From the NCBI RefSeq assembly GCF_024205745.1, contig NZ_CP073117.1, forward strand, positions 1,736,001-1,800,000: a DNA stretch of 64,000 nt, in the 5' to 3' direction. The DNA comes from Neisseria subflava. Its GTDB lineage: Bacteria > Pseudomonadota > Gammaproteobacteria > Burkholderiales > Neisseriaceae. This document shows positions 52,660-61,506 of this stretch, piece by piece (positions within the stretch are counted from its first letter, which is position 1; each line of letters opens with the position of its first letter). Position numbers and translations under genes: made by a program. Under the pieces are notes generated by a model, which did no database searches, was not told the origin of the DNA, and was given only the letters and a program-made list of their open reading frames with translations.

Positions 52660-53372
52660 GGGGCTGACGTAGATTAGCAGTTATGCTAGGCTGCGAAAAT
52701 GCAGATAACCAATTGTAAATTAAGCAAGAGAGTTCAAAAGAAACTACTTGAATTTTTTGTACTCCAAGTTACCGCCCGTTCCGCTGCCGATATTTTGGGC
52801 ATTCAGCCCAACTCCGCTATTCTGTTCTATCGCAAAATTCGTATGGTTATCAGCCATTATCTGGCCTTGGTTGCCGATGAGGTTTTTGAGGGCCCTGTCG
52901 AGTTGGACGAAAGCTATTTCGGCGGACGGAGTAAAGGCAGACGTGGTCGCGGTGCGGCAGGAAAAGTGGTTGTCTTCGGCATTCTGAAACGCAATGGACG
53001 GGTCTATACCGTTGTGGTGGATAATGCCAAGTCTGAAACGTTACTCCCTGTCATTAAAAAGAAAATTATGCCGGATAGCATTGTTTACACGGATAGCCTG
53101 AGCAGCTACGACAAGTTGGACGTAAGCGGTTTTATTCATTACCGCATCAACCATTCCAAGGAATTTGCAGACCGCCAGAACCACATCAACGGCATTGAGA
53201 ACTTTTGGAATCAGGCAAAACGCGTCTTACGCAAATACAACGGAATCGATCGCAAATCGTTCCCGCTGTTCTTGAAAGAATGCGAATTTCGATTTAACTT
53301 CGGCACACCGTCTCAACAGCTTAAAATCCTGCGGGATTGGTGTGGAATTTAGAGCTAATCTACGTCAGCCCC
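52660..53372 (+). mobile_element. IS1016-type insertion sequence (IS1595 family)
   Basis: 713 bp with perfect 19-bp inverted repeats GGGGCTGACGTAGATTAGC at both ends. Flanked by the 8-bp direct repeat TTTTTATT (52652-52659 and 53373-53380), the duplication size typical of IS1595 elements. It encodes one intact transposase and appears complete and recent. Confidence 0.95.
52699..53352 (+). CDS. IS1016-type (ISXO2-like DDE) transposase
   Basis: 217 residues. The ISXO2-like catalytic core has VELDESYFGG (first Asp near 73), VYTDSLSSYDKL (second Asp near 135) and GIENFWNQAKRVLRKYNG (Asn/Glu region near 170-188). An HTH-like N-terminus precedes it (FVLQVTARSAADILGIQPNS). It starts 40 bases inside the left inverted repeat and ends 20 bases before the right end. 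No frameshift, so it may be active. Confidence 0.93.
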   Translation: MQITNCKLSKRVQKKLLEFFVLQVTARSAADILGIQPNSAILFYRKIRMVISHYLALVADEVFEGPVELDESYFGGRSKGRRGRGAAGKVVVFGILKRNGRVYTVVVDNAKSETLLPVIKKKIMPDSIVYTDSLSSYDKLDVSGFIHYRINHSKEFADRQNHINGIENFWNQAKRVLRKYNGIDRKSFPLFLKECEFRFNFGTPSQQLKILRDWCGI

Positions 53373-53375
53373 TTT

Positions 53376-54119
53376 TTATTTGGAAGGTGGTTGGGCATAT
53401 CCGTTATCGGCTGGAAATGCGTCGGGTTCGCTGGTTTTTTGTGTCGGGTCGTACAGTTCAAAAATTGCTGTACCAATTACACCGGTGTTTTTGATGGAGC
53501 CTTTATCCGAGTTTGCGGCGTAAGAGTCTTCTGGATTGCTGAATACAAAAGATGCTACAGCATCGTCACTTTTACGGAAACCTTCGATTACCAGCGAATC
53601 ATGTGGGTACAAAACATAGCCATCTGAGTATCTGCTGGCTGCTTGACCAGAGACGACATCCAAACCATCTACGCTGGCTACGATTTCCAAAGTTTTATTG
53701 CTATTGTTCTTATAAACCAAACGGTATGACTGACCGTCTTTCCCTTGTAAAAAGTAGTTGCTGCCGTCGCGGAAGATTGGAAACAGGTCGCCATTATCAG
53801 ATTGCACGGATAATTCTACTTTACCTGCGGCTAATGAAATCGAGTTGATTTTTTTACCGCGATAATCTTTAGCAGAGTAATTCAATACACCTTCTGCCAA
53901 AGGGTTTTTAGTAACACGGCGCAAATCTACGGAATGAACGGAAGACTGTACTTCATCTCCCCAGCTGGTTCCTAGTTTTTCTGCTGTTTCTACGCTTTGG
54001 TTGGCCGTTTCTGATTCGGCTGTGGCAGGAGCTTCGGACGAGGGGGATTGTTGAGAACAAGCAGCCAAAATTGCAGCCAACAGCATTGGCAGCCACAATT
54101 TAAATTTTATTTTGAACAT
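53376..54119 (-). CDS. Lipoprotein of unknown function, IS inserted at its stop codon
   Basis: 247 residues. Signal MFKIKFKLWLPMLLAAILAAC with a lipobox ending at C21, then a Ser/Ala/Glu-rich linker (about 22-48) and a beta-rich domain. No family was recognised. The stop codon (53376-53378) lies inside the 8-bp target duplication of the IS1016-type element, so the protein is intact but its native terminator has been pushed 713 bp away. Starts with ATG after AGGAGCAATT. Confidence 0.82.
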   Translation of the reverse strand: MFKIKFKLWLPMLLAAILAACSQQSPSSEAPATAESETANQSVETAEKLGTSWGDEVQSSVHSVDLRRVTKNPLAEGVLNYSAKDYRGKKINSISLAAGKVELSVQSDNGDLFPIFRDGSNYFLQGKDGQSYRLVYKNNSNKTLEIVASVDGLDVVSGQAASRYSDGYVLYPHDSLVIEGFRKSDDAVASFVFSNPEDSYAANSDKGSIKNTGVIGTAIFELYDPTQKTSEPDAFPADNGYAQPPSK

Positions 54120-54351
54120 AATTGCTCCTGAGATAATTTAATGGGTTAACAGTTTGAATATGTTAGATAATATGAAAATTATCCGTATTCTATCCTATTA
54201 ATCTAATTGGGTAGAAAGCCGGGCTGTAAAAACAAGATAAATTATTTATAGTAATTAAAACATAATGGGATATCTCAGACAGATTTGAAAATAAACCGGA
54301 CTTTGTTTTTATGAGTTTGCATAGCCGATTAAACTATTTCCGTATAAAAAT
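54120..54351. other. AT-rich intergenic stretch
   Basis: No gene is seen. It holds the promoter side of the lipoprotein gene (54120-54260) and ends at an uptake-sequence palindrome. Confidence 0.5.
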
Positions 54352-54380
54352 GCCGTCTGAAAAGTACTTTTCAGACGGCC
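54352..54380. terminator. Uptake-sequence terminator downstream of cls
   Basis: GCCGTCTGAAAAGT pairs with ACTTTTCAGACGGC, perfect. The left copy is in the AT form (ATGCCGTCTGAA), which is rare in this window. Confidence 0.85.
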
Positions 54381-54394
54381 TAAATATTTATGTT

Positions 54395-55886
54395 TTACAG
54401 TAAAGGACTCATCAGGCGGACGGCATTTTCCACGAGGCCGCGGAGTTTGGAGCGTTGTTGCCATGATTTGATGGCAATGTAGCTGCTGTTTTTGAGGTAG
54501 TCACGTTGGAGGTTGCAGATTTGTTTGGTGGTGTCGCGATCGTAGATGGCGAGGCTGATTTCGAGGTTGAGGAAGAAGCTGCGCATGTCCATATTGACCG
54601 TACCGAAGAGGGAGTAGTCTTCGTCTATGGTCAAGGTTTTGGCATGTAAAAGCCCACCTTCAAACATGGCGATTTTGACACCGGCTTCCAGCAACATAGG
54701 GTAGTAGGCACGTGAGGCATAGCGCACCATTAGTGAATCGACTTTGGCAGGCAGTATCAGGGTTACTTTGACGCCGCGTTTGGCGGCAACGGTTAACGCC
54801 ATGAGAAGCGGCTCGTCGGGACGAAGTAGGGGGTGGTAATCGTGATTTGTTTGGTGGCGGCATAGATGGCGCTGATGATGGTTTCGTAGATGACGAAGCT
54901 GCTTTGCTCGGGGCGGAGGGAATGATTTGGGCAACAATATTGCCTTGCTGCATTTTTTCGGGAAGGATTTGGGGCAGCAGGTTTTTTGCTTGGTTGAGGT
55001 ATGTTTGTACGTTTTGGAGGTTTTTATCGGTTTCGACGGCAAGGTCGGCGAAGAAGACGGCTGACAGTTCCAGTACCATAGGCCCTGTGCAACGCATCAT
55101 GGCATCTATCCATTCTCCGACGCCAGAGTTTTGTTTGAAATAGCGTGGGTCGACAAGGTTGAAGCTGCCGGTGTAACCGATTTTGCTGTCGATAACGAGG
55201 ATTTTGCGGTGGTTGCGCAGGTCGGTGCGCGTGAATAATGTACGCCAGATGCCGACAGGTAATGAGGTATGTACTTCAATGCCTGCTTGGCGCAGTATCT
55301 CTACCCAATCGCTTTCAAAAAAGCTCCTGCTGCCGACGGCATCGGCCAGTATGGAGCAGTCTACGCCTCTGGCTTTGGCGGCAAGAATTTCATTTAGAAT
55401 TTCTTCAATGCGGCCTTTGGGTTCGATAATGTAAAAGGCCAGCAGGCAGGAATGGGTTGCGGCGCGTATGTCTGCGAGCATGCTGTCGATGATGGTATCG
55501 GTGGTTGAGAGCAGGCTCATGGCATTGCCTTTGGTTGCACCCAGCCCCGTTCCTTTTTCGGCAACTTTACTGATGCCGTGGTAACGTGATTTGACTTGGT
55601 CGGCAATGTCGAGATAGATATCGGCTAGATGGGTGGTGGCAAAGTTGCTGTAGAAGCGGTTCATTTCGCCGGTACGTTTGGCACGGGCAGTGCCGAGACG
55701 AGGTTCTCCGATAAGGATGTAGGCGATGGTTCCGAATACGGGGAAAAGGAATAGGATAATCAGCCAGGCAAAAGTTGAACCGATGTTTTTTTGTTTGTAC
55801 AACACGCGCAGCATGCAGACGAGTGCGGCGCAGGTGTGGGCGAAGATGAAAATTTCGGTCCAGGTGATGTCTTTTAAAAAATTCAT
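54395..55886 (-). pseudogene. cls: Cardiolipin synthase broken by two frameshifts
   Basis: Read from the ATG at 55886, the start MNFLKDITWTEIFIF with two membrane helices, YILIGEPRLG and the first PLD motif HRKILVIDS are normal up to IIPSAP near 54920. The reading then leaves frame. The expected text EQSSFVIYETIISAIYAATK is in a second frame, and DEPLLMALTV onward, including the second PLD motif HAKTLTIDED, is in a third frame. Two single-base losses explain this: one near 54905-54920 (GGGG/GGG runs) and one near 54815-54825 (GGG run). Intact, the enzyme would join phosphatidylglycerols into cardiolipin. Both lesions are in G runs, so sequencing error is possible; otherwise the gene is inactive. 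Confidence 0.85.
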
Positions 55887-55963
55887 ATTCGGTAGCGGGA
55901 GTGGATGTGTTTTTAAGTTTGAAGGTGTCAGCTGATAAGCTTCAGATATTAAGTATATAGAAA

Positions 55964-56018
55964 AACCGTCTGAAAGCAAATTTACTCGATAATCGTATTT
56001 TTGCTTTCAGACGGCCTT
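55964..56018. terminator. Uptake-sequence hairpin between hemE and cls
   Basis: ACCGTCTGAAAGCAAA (one base off the uptake core) pairs with TTTGCTTTCAGACGG. It ends the hem genes and lies upstream of cls. Confidence 0.7.
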
Positions 56019-56031
56019 TGAGTTGCTTTAA

Positions 56032-57093
56032 TTAACGGTGATACTGACGGGATAATTCGTGTACGGTATCGACCAAAATTTTAGCGTGTTCCGGATCGGC
56101 GTGTTGGTTGATGCCGTGGCCGAGGTTGAATACATGGCCGCTGCCGTTGCCGTAGTCGGCAAGGATGCGTGCGACTTCGGTGCGGATAGATTCCGGTGTG
56201 CCGAAGAGGGCAAACGGGTCGAAGTTGCCTTGCAAGGCAACTTGTTCGCCGACGCGACGGCGGGCTTCGCCGATGTTGCATGTCCAGTCCAGGCCCAATG
56301 CGTCTGCGCCGATTTCTGCCATGCTTTCCAGCCATAAGCCGCCGCCCTTGGCAAATACGATAACAGGCACGCGGCGGCCTTCGCTTTCGCGTTTGAGTCC
56401 GGCAACGATTTGTCGGATGTACTTCAGGCTGAATTCTTTAAATGCTGCATCGCTCAACACGCCGCCCCAAGTGTCGAAAATTTGTACGGCTTGTGCGCCG
56501 GCATCGATTTGGGCGTTGAGATAAGCGGTAACGGCTTGGGCATTGGTGTCGAGGATTTTATGCAGCAAATCAGGGCGCGAATACATCATGGTTTTGATGG
56601 TGCGGAATTCTTTGCTGCTGCCTCCTTCAACCATGTAGCAGGCGAGTGTGAACGGGCTGCCTGAGAAGCCGATCAGCGGAACTCGGCCGTCCAGTGCTTT
56701 ACGGATGGAAGTTACGGCATCAAAGACGTATTGCAGTTTTTCCATGTCGGGAACTTGCAGTTTTGCAATGTCGGCTTCGTGTTGCAAGGCGCGTTCAAAT
56801 TTCGGGCCTTCGCCTTCGGCAAAATACAGGCCCAAACCCATGGCATCGGGAACGGTCAGAATATCGGAAAACAGAATTGCCGCGTCCAGATCAAAACGTT
56901 CTAAAGGCTGGATGGTGACTTCGGTTGCCAGCTCGGTGTTTTTGCACAAATCGAGAAAGCTGCCTGCACGCGCGCGCGTAGCTTTGTATTCAGGCAGATA
57001 GCGTCCGGCTTGGCGCATCATCCAGATGGGAGTGTATTCGACAGGCTGTTTGAGCAGGGCGCGGAGGAAAGTGTCGTTTTTCAGAGCAGTCAT
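56032..57093 (-). CDS. hemE: Uroporphyrinogen decarboxylase
   Basis: 353 residues. The signature [16 protein letters not shown] lies near 22-37, [18 protein letters not shown] (catalytic Asp) near 62-80, [17 protein letters not shown] near 142-158, and the C-terminal [15 protein letters not shown]. It converts uroporphyrinogen III to coproporphyrinogen III in heme synthesis. It follows hemY and the hemD fusion, with an uptake-sequence hairpin (57131-57167) between. Confidence 0.97.
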   Translation of the reverse strand: MTALKNDTFLRALLKQPVEYTPIWMMRQAGRYLPEYKATRARAGSFLDLCKNTELATEVTIQPLERFDLDAAILFSDILTVPDAMGLGLYFAEGEGPKFERALQHEADIAKLQVPDMEKLQYVFDAVTSIRKALDGRVPLIGFSGSPFTLACYMVEGGSSKEFRTIKTMMYSRPDLLHKILDTNAQAVTAYLNAQIDAGAQAVQIFDTWGGVLSDAAFKEFSLKYIRQIVAGLKRESEGRRVPVIVFAKGGGLWLESMAEIGADALGLDWTCNIGEARRRVGEQVALQGNFDPFALFGTPESIRTEVARILADYGNGSGHVFNLGHGINQHADPEHAKILVDTVHELSRQYHR

Positions 57094-57130
57094 GATAAAT
57101 AGGCTTTCTGATTTGGTGTGTTGGACAAAG

Positions 57131-57167
57131 TTCAGACGGCCTTAGATATGTGTTGAGGCCGTCTGAA
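57131..57167 (-). terminator. Uptake-sequence hairpin between hemY and hemE
   Basis: TTCAGACGGCCT pairs with AGGCCGTCTGAA across 13 bases. It may separate hemE from the hemDX-hemY transcript. Confidence 0.7.
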
Positions 57168-57228
57168 ATGATTAAATAGTTGGTTCTGTTGTGGATTTCA
57201 TATTGTCGCTTAATGCGAAATCAGCACA

Positions 57229-58452
57229 TTAATTGGATTGAGGAAGGGCTGACGGATGTTCTTCTTCGGCCACGCTTTCCAAAACCAGATTGCGTTGTTC
57301 TTGCGCTTTTTGTGGTTGGTCTGTTTCATCAAACACGCGGGCCAAGACTAAATGTGCGGATACGCTGGGTTGCAGGGCAATGCTGGCTTCGAGGTAGCCT
57401 TGGGCTTTGCCCCAAAGTTTACGGCCGTAAGCCAGTTGGCCAAGATACATCAACAGCGGTGCATTGTCGGGTTGTTCTTGCAGCCAAGAGTCTGCCAAGT
57501 CGATGGCTTTTTGTTGCTCTCGCTCGCTTAGGAAACGTACGGATTCGACAAATGCTTCCAAAAGCTCAGGCTGACGGGTTTGCGGATAATGGGTTTTAAC
57601 CCATTTGACTGCATCGGCATACAAACCCAAACGCTCGTATTTTTCGGCAATCGCGACACATAATTCGCCTGATTTCAAGCTTTCTGGAATGTGTTTCAAA
57701 CAAGCTTTCAGACTGCGTGCATCGGTTACTTCGCTTAAGAGGCGGCGATATGCCCAATTTTGATACTGTTCGGCTTCGTAATCGTTGATGGCGCCGGCTT
57801 TGACCAGTTTTTCCGCTTTTGCCAAGACATCTGAAGCATCGCCGTGATCAAAGGCATAACGTAATTGCAGGCGGACCAGACGGCTTAAGTTGCTATTGAT
57901 TTTTGCTGCTGCTTCAAGGTTTTGTGCGGCAGTCGGATAATCACGGCGGCTCAGTGCAGATTCGGCCAGCAAAAGATGACGGGAAAGCTGTTGTTTTTGT
58001 GGCAGGTGTTCGATTTCGTGCAGGTAGCGATCGCGCAATTCGAAGTTTTCCATTTGGTCGGCCGCGTGTGCACCCAACATCAAAGCCAGGGTGCGGTTGT
58101 CGCCTGCTTCTTTATTTTGCAAGACTTTGGCGGCTTCTTGTTCGGCTTTTTCAAAACGGCCTTCAAAATATGCCAGACCTGCGCTGTTCAAAGAGGCAGA
58201 AGCCTGACGGCCTTTGCGGGCAATGCCGAAGCGTTGCATACGCGCGGGAATGTTCAAGAGGCCGAACACGAATTTAATCAGGAAATACAAGACGAATACG
58301 CTCAACAGCAGGCCTAAAACAAAGGCATGCAGATTGATACGCAGCATGGTTTGCTCAACCACGACATACACGTTGCCGGTATAAATGCCGGAAGCCAAGG
58401 CTAAACCGACGGCAGCGGCAAACAGAATGACAATCCAAACGACGGTTTTCAT
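57229..58452 (-). CDS. hemY: HemY, tetratricopeptide membrane protein of heme locus
   Basis: 407 residues. Two N-terminal membrane helices (VVWIVILFAAAVGLALASGI and FVLGLLLSVFVLYFLIKFVF) are followed by a TPR-rich periplasmic or cytoplasmic part (AGLAYFEGRFEKAEQEAAKVL onward). This is the proteobacterial HemY, not protoporphyrinogen oxidase; its role in late heme synthesis is not settled. The start overlaps the stop of the upstream hemD-hemX gene by four bases (ATGA), showing translational coupling. Confidence 0.9.
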   Translation of the reverse strand: MKTVVWIVILFAAAVGLALASGIYTGNVYVVVEQTMLRINLHAFVLGLLLSVFVLYFLIKFVFGLLNIPARMQRFGIARKGRQASASLNSAGLAYFEGRFEKAEQEAAKVLQNKEAGDNRTLALMLGAHAADQMENFELRDRYLHEIEHLPQKQQLSRHLLLAESALSRRDYPTAAQNLEAAAKINSNLSRLVRLQLRYAFDHGDASDVLAKAEKLVKAGAINDYEAEQYQNWAYRRLLSEVTDARSLKACLKHIPESLKSGELCVAIAEKYERLGLYADAVKWVKTHYPQTRQPELLEAFVESVRFLSEREQQKAIDLADSWLQEQPDNAPLLMYLGQLAYGRKLWGKAQGYLEASIALQPSVSAHLVLARVFDETDQPQKAQEQRNLVLESVAEEEHPSALPQSN

Positions 58453-60572
58453 GCTTGCTCTCCTTTAATTTTGGCAGCAGGCTTGGTTTGGTTTTGTGGT
58501 TTGGCAGCTTCAGCGGCCGGTTCTTTTTTGTTTTCAGACGGCAATGCAGGTGCTTCCAGAGATTGAGGGGCAGAAGCGGCAGCCGGTGCGGAAGTTGTGG
58601 CTTGTTCGGTAGTCGCAGCCGGAGCGGAAGCGGTTTGCTCGGCAGCTTGGGTTTGTGCAGCTTCCTCGGTTGTCATTTGTGTACGCGAACCTTCTTGATA
58701 AGCGCGAACGGCGCTCAAGCTGGCTTTCAGGCTGTCGTCTGAAATCATACGGACATCAAGGGCTTTGAGTTCGGCCAACTCTTTCAACCATGACTTGGTA
58801 GCAGGGGATTTGCTATCGAAGTATTGTTTTACAGTTGCTTCAACGTTGTTTAAATCGCTTTGATACACTTCACCGTTGTGTTGCAACAGGGCAATGCGCG
58901 CATCCAAAAGGCGCAGGCGCAGGTTTTCACGGATGAAGTAGGTTTGATCGGGTGAAATCAACATGGCGTCGTTGCTGTCCAGATGACGGACTTCAACCAA
59001 GCCTTTGAGGGCATTGAGGGATTTTTCCCATGTGTTTTCCCACCAAGTTCCTGAATTGGCGGCTTCGACAGGCGCGGCACCTGGTTTCAATACGCCGTCC
59101 AAAACCAAAGGCAGGCCTGAAATACCGGTTTCCAAACGGTCGATACGCAAGGCAGTGGCGGAAATATCGACATAAGGACGGTTTTTCAGCGCGGCCAAAT
59201 CATTGCTGATGGCTTGCTTGATGGGGATAAGCTCAGGCTGTTCAAAACGGCTTAAGCGGCTGTCAATGTGTTCCAATACGCTGACCGCGCCTTGAAGGTT
59301 GCCTGACAGCATCAATTGTTGCGAAGCAGTGTTCAACATGGATTCGGCTTCGTCGACCAGCCAGTTGATACGGCCTTTGAGTAACTCTTGATAAGCTTTC
59401 TGCATTTGCAGGATTTGCTCGCTATTGCTTTTTTGACCGTTATTCAGGCGGTCTAACTCGGCCTGAATAGCGGTTTGGCGGTTGAGGTTGTCTTTTAAAA
59501 GGCTGGCGTTTTCAGATTCGCCCAACGCAGCTTTGTCGATTTTTTGGTTGAATTCGAGCTCTTGGTTTTTTAAAACATTTTGACCCTGTACAAACAGGAA
59601 TCCGCTTGCGCCCAAGCCAAGCAGTGCCAAGACGGTCGCACCTGCGGCCAAGGCTTTGCCGCCAGATTGTTTGATGATAACAGGGGCGTTGTTTTGTGGG
59701 AGATTGTTGGACTCGGGCATGCTCGCCTCCACTCGCTGAGGTTGGGTAGGTTTGGTTTGTTCAGACGGCCTGGTGTTTTCAGAATGTTCAGGCGCTGGAG
59801 CTGCCGTATTGGCAACTTGTTGGGTATCTTTATTGTCTTCGACTGGGTTCACTGCTTGGCTCCTTTGTGGTGTGGATGAAAGTGCAGCGGATAAAGAAGT
59901 GACGGTTTCTACATGTTTGGCACCGACGATGCGAAGCGCATCGGCAATGCGCGGATGATGGGTAAAGTATAGCAAGGATTCGAAGAATCGGGAAAATTGC
60001 GGCGGAATCTGATGGAAAAATTCGCGCGCGAGTTCGCCGGATGTGACGTAGGCGGCGGCGATGTCTTCGGTTTTAAAGTTCCGCCAATCGATGGCGTGTG
60101 GCCGTCTGAAATAGATTTCGGCGATGTCGATTTGGAAACCCAGTTCGGTCAGTTTGTCTGCCAGAAAATCACGGCCGCCATGGCCTCGAATGATTAAAAC
60201 TCGGGCGTTGGGTGGCAGGTTTTTCCAAATAGGCATTCTCAAGACGGCTTCGCTGTCGTTTCCATCTTCGGGTGAGAATACGGGATAAGGGGAGAATTGC
60301 GCCAAAGTATGTTGGCTGGTTTGGCCGACGGTAATGTGTGCTCTGGGGCCGTCTGAAAAGTTCAGATGAGGCGCTGCGGTTTCAATAGCGGTCGGGCTGA
60401 CCCAAAACACCACATCGGCTTGCTTGAATTGCTCGGGAAGTTTTTTTAGCGTCGAACGATCCGCCTCTATTTCAATCGGACTCAATACCTGAGCCTGCCA
60501 ACCGGCTGCATGGCAGGTTTGGATATCTTGTTGCGGACGGTTGGACGGTCGGATGATGAGTAGGGTAGGCAT
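58449..60572 (-). CDS. hemDX: Uroporphyrinogen-III synthase fused to HemX
   Basis: 707 residues. The N-terminal HemD domain (about 1-235; LLIIRPSNRPQQDIQ, then VFWVSPTAIE, VLIIRGHGGRDFLADKL and AAYVTSGELAREFF) closes hydroxymethylbilane to uroporphyrinogen III. A Pro/Gln/Glu-rich linker, one membrane helix (ALAAGATVLALLGLGASGFLF, about 307-328) and a coiled-coil HemX domain follow, with an Ala/Thr/Gln-rich tail. In enterobacteria HemD and HemX are separate; the fusion is reported in Betaproteobacteria. Coupled to hemY by ATGA overlap. Confidence 0.9.
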   Translation of the reverse strand: MPTLLIIRPSNRPQQDIQTCHAAGWQAQVLSPIEIEADRSTLKKLPEQFKQADVVFWVSPTAIETAAPHLNFSDGPRAHITVGQTSQHTLAQFSPYPVFSPEDGNDSEAVLRMPIWKNLPPNARVLIIRGHGGRDFLADKLTELGFQIDIAEIYFRRPHAIDWRNFKTEDIAAAYVTSGELAREFFHQIPPQFSRFFESLLYFTHHPRIADALRIVGAKHVETVTSLSAALSSTPQRSQAVNPVEDNKDTQQVANTAAPAPEHSENTRPSEQTKPTQPQRVEASMPESNNLPQNNAPVIIKQSGGKALAAGATVLALLGLGASGFLFVQGQNVLKNQELEFNQKIDKAALGESENASLLKDNLNRQTAIQAELDRLNNGQKSNSEQILQMQKAYQELLKGRINWLVDEAESMLNTASQQLMLSGNLQGAVSVLEHIDSRLSRFEQPELIPIKQAISNDLAALKNRPYVDISATALRIDRLETGISGLPLVLDGVLKPGAAPVEAANSGTWWENTWEKSLNALKGLVEVRHLDSNDAMLISPDQTYFIRENLRLRLLDARIALLQHNGEVYQSDLNNVEATVKQYFDSKSPATKSWLKELAELKALDVRMISDDSLKASLSAVRAYQEGSRTQMTTEEAAQTQAAEQTASAPAATTEQATTSAPAAASAPQSLEAPALPSENKKEPAAEAAKPQNQTKPAAKIKGEQA

Positions 60573-60598
60573 AATGTGGGATAAATTATTAAGGTTTT

Positions 60599-60630
60599 AG
60601 GCCGTCTGAAAGGAAAATTTCAGACGGCCT
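60599..60630. terminator. Uptake-sequence terminator after fpr
   Basis: AGGCCGTCTGAAA pairs with TTTCAGACGGCCT with a 6-base loop, directly after the fpr stop on the minus strand. Confidence 0.75.
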
Positions 60631-60644
60631 GTTACTAGCACAGC

Positions 60645-61421
60645 TTATTGATCGACGAATGCACGCTCAATCAGATAGTCGCCACGAACGCCGGTTTTTG
60701 GAGAAACGGTCAGGCCGAATTCGTCCAAGACGCTGCAGGTATCTTTCAACATGGCTGGGCTACCGCACAGCATAGCGCGGTCGTCTTGCGGATTGATTTT
60801 AGGCAGACCGATGTCTTCAAAGAGTTTGCCGCTGCGCATCAAATCGGTCAGACGGCCTTGATGTACATATTCTTCGCGTGAAACAATTGGGTAGTAAATC
60901 AGTTTTTCTTTAACCAAGTCGCCCAAGTATTCGTGTTCAGGCAATTCTTTGGTAAAGCGGTCGTAGTATGCCAAGTCTTTTTTGTAGCGTACGCCGTGAA
61001 CCAAGATGATTTTTTCGAATTGCTCGTAAACATCAGGGTCTTTGGTAATGCTCAAGAAAGGTGCGATACCGGTACCGGTGCTCAAGAGGTAGAGGTGTTT
61101 GCCTGGATTCAAGTCGCCGGCAACCAATGTGCCGGTCGGTTTTTTACTGATGAGGACATCGTCGCCGACTTTAAGGTGTTGCAGGCGGCTGGTCAATGGG
61201 CCGTCTTGTACTTTAATACTGAAAAATTCCAGATGCTCTTCCCAGTTGGCAGAAGCCACGCTGTATGCACGCATCAGCGGTTTGCCATCTACCATCAGGC
61301 CGACCATGACGAATTGGCCGTTTTCAAAGCGCAAAGACTCGTCACGGGTACAGGTGAAAGTGAAGTAAGCGTCGGTCCAGTGGTGTACGGACAAGACTTT
61401 CTGGGTGTTGAATGCTGCCAT
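60645..61421 (-). CDS. fpr: Ferredoxin/flavodoxin-NADP reductase
   Basis: 258 residues. FAD-binding text RAYSVASANWEEHLEFFSIKV lies near 51-71, GTGIAPFLSI (NADP phosphate loop) near 116-125, and MLCGSPAML near 217-225. The C-terminus ends in the short tail ERAFVDQ typical of subclass I bacterial FPRs. It passes electrons between NADPH and ferredoxin or flavodoxin. Single gene, ribosome site AGGAAATATCA. Confidence 0.95.
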   Translation of the reverse strand: MAAFNTQKVLSVHHWTDAYFTFTCTRDESLRFENGQFVMVGLMVDGKPLMRAYSVASANWEEHLEFFSIKVQDGPLTSRLQHLKVGDDVLISKKPTGTLVAGDLNPGKHLYLLSTGTGIAPFLSITKDPDVYEQFEKIILVHGVRYKKDLAYYDRFTKELPEHEYLGDLVKEKLIYYPIVSREEYVHQGRLTDLMRSGKLFEDIGLPKINPQDDRAMLCGSPAMLKDTCSVLDEFGLTVSPKTGVRGDYLIERAFVDQ

Positions 61422-61506
61422 TGATATTTCCTGTCGGATAAGGCCGTCTGAAAAGGATAGGTCGGGGCGGCCAAGGTTAATAAAAAGAATGGAATATGGT
61501 GTTCAG

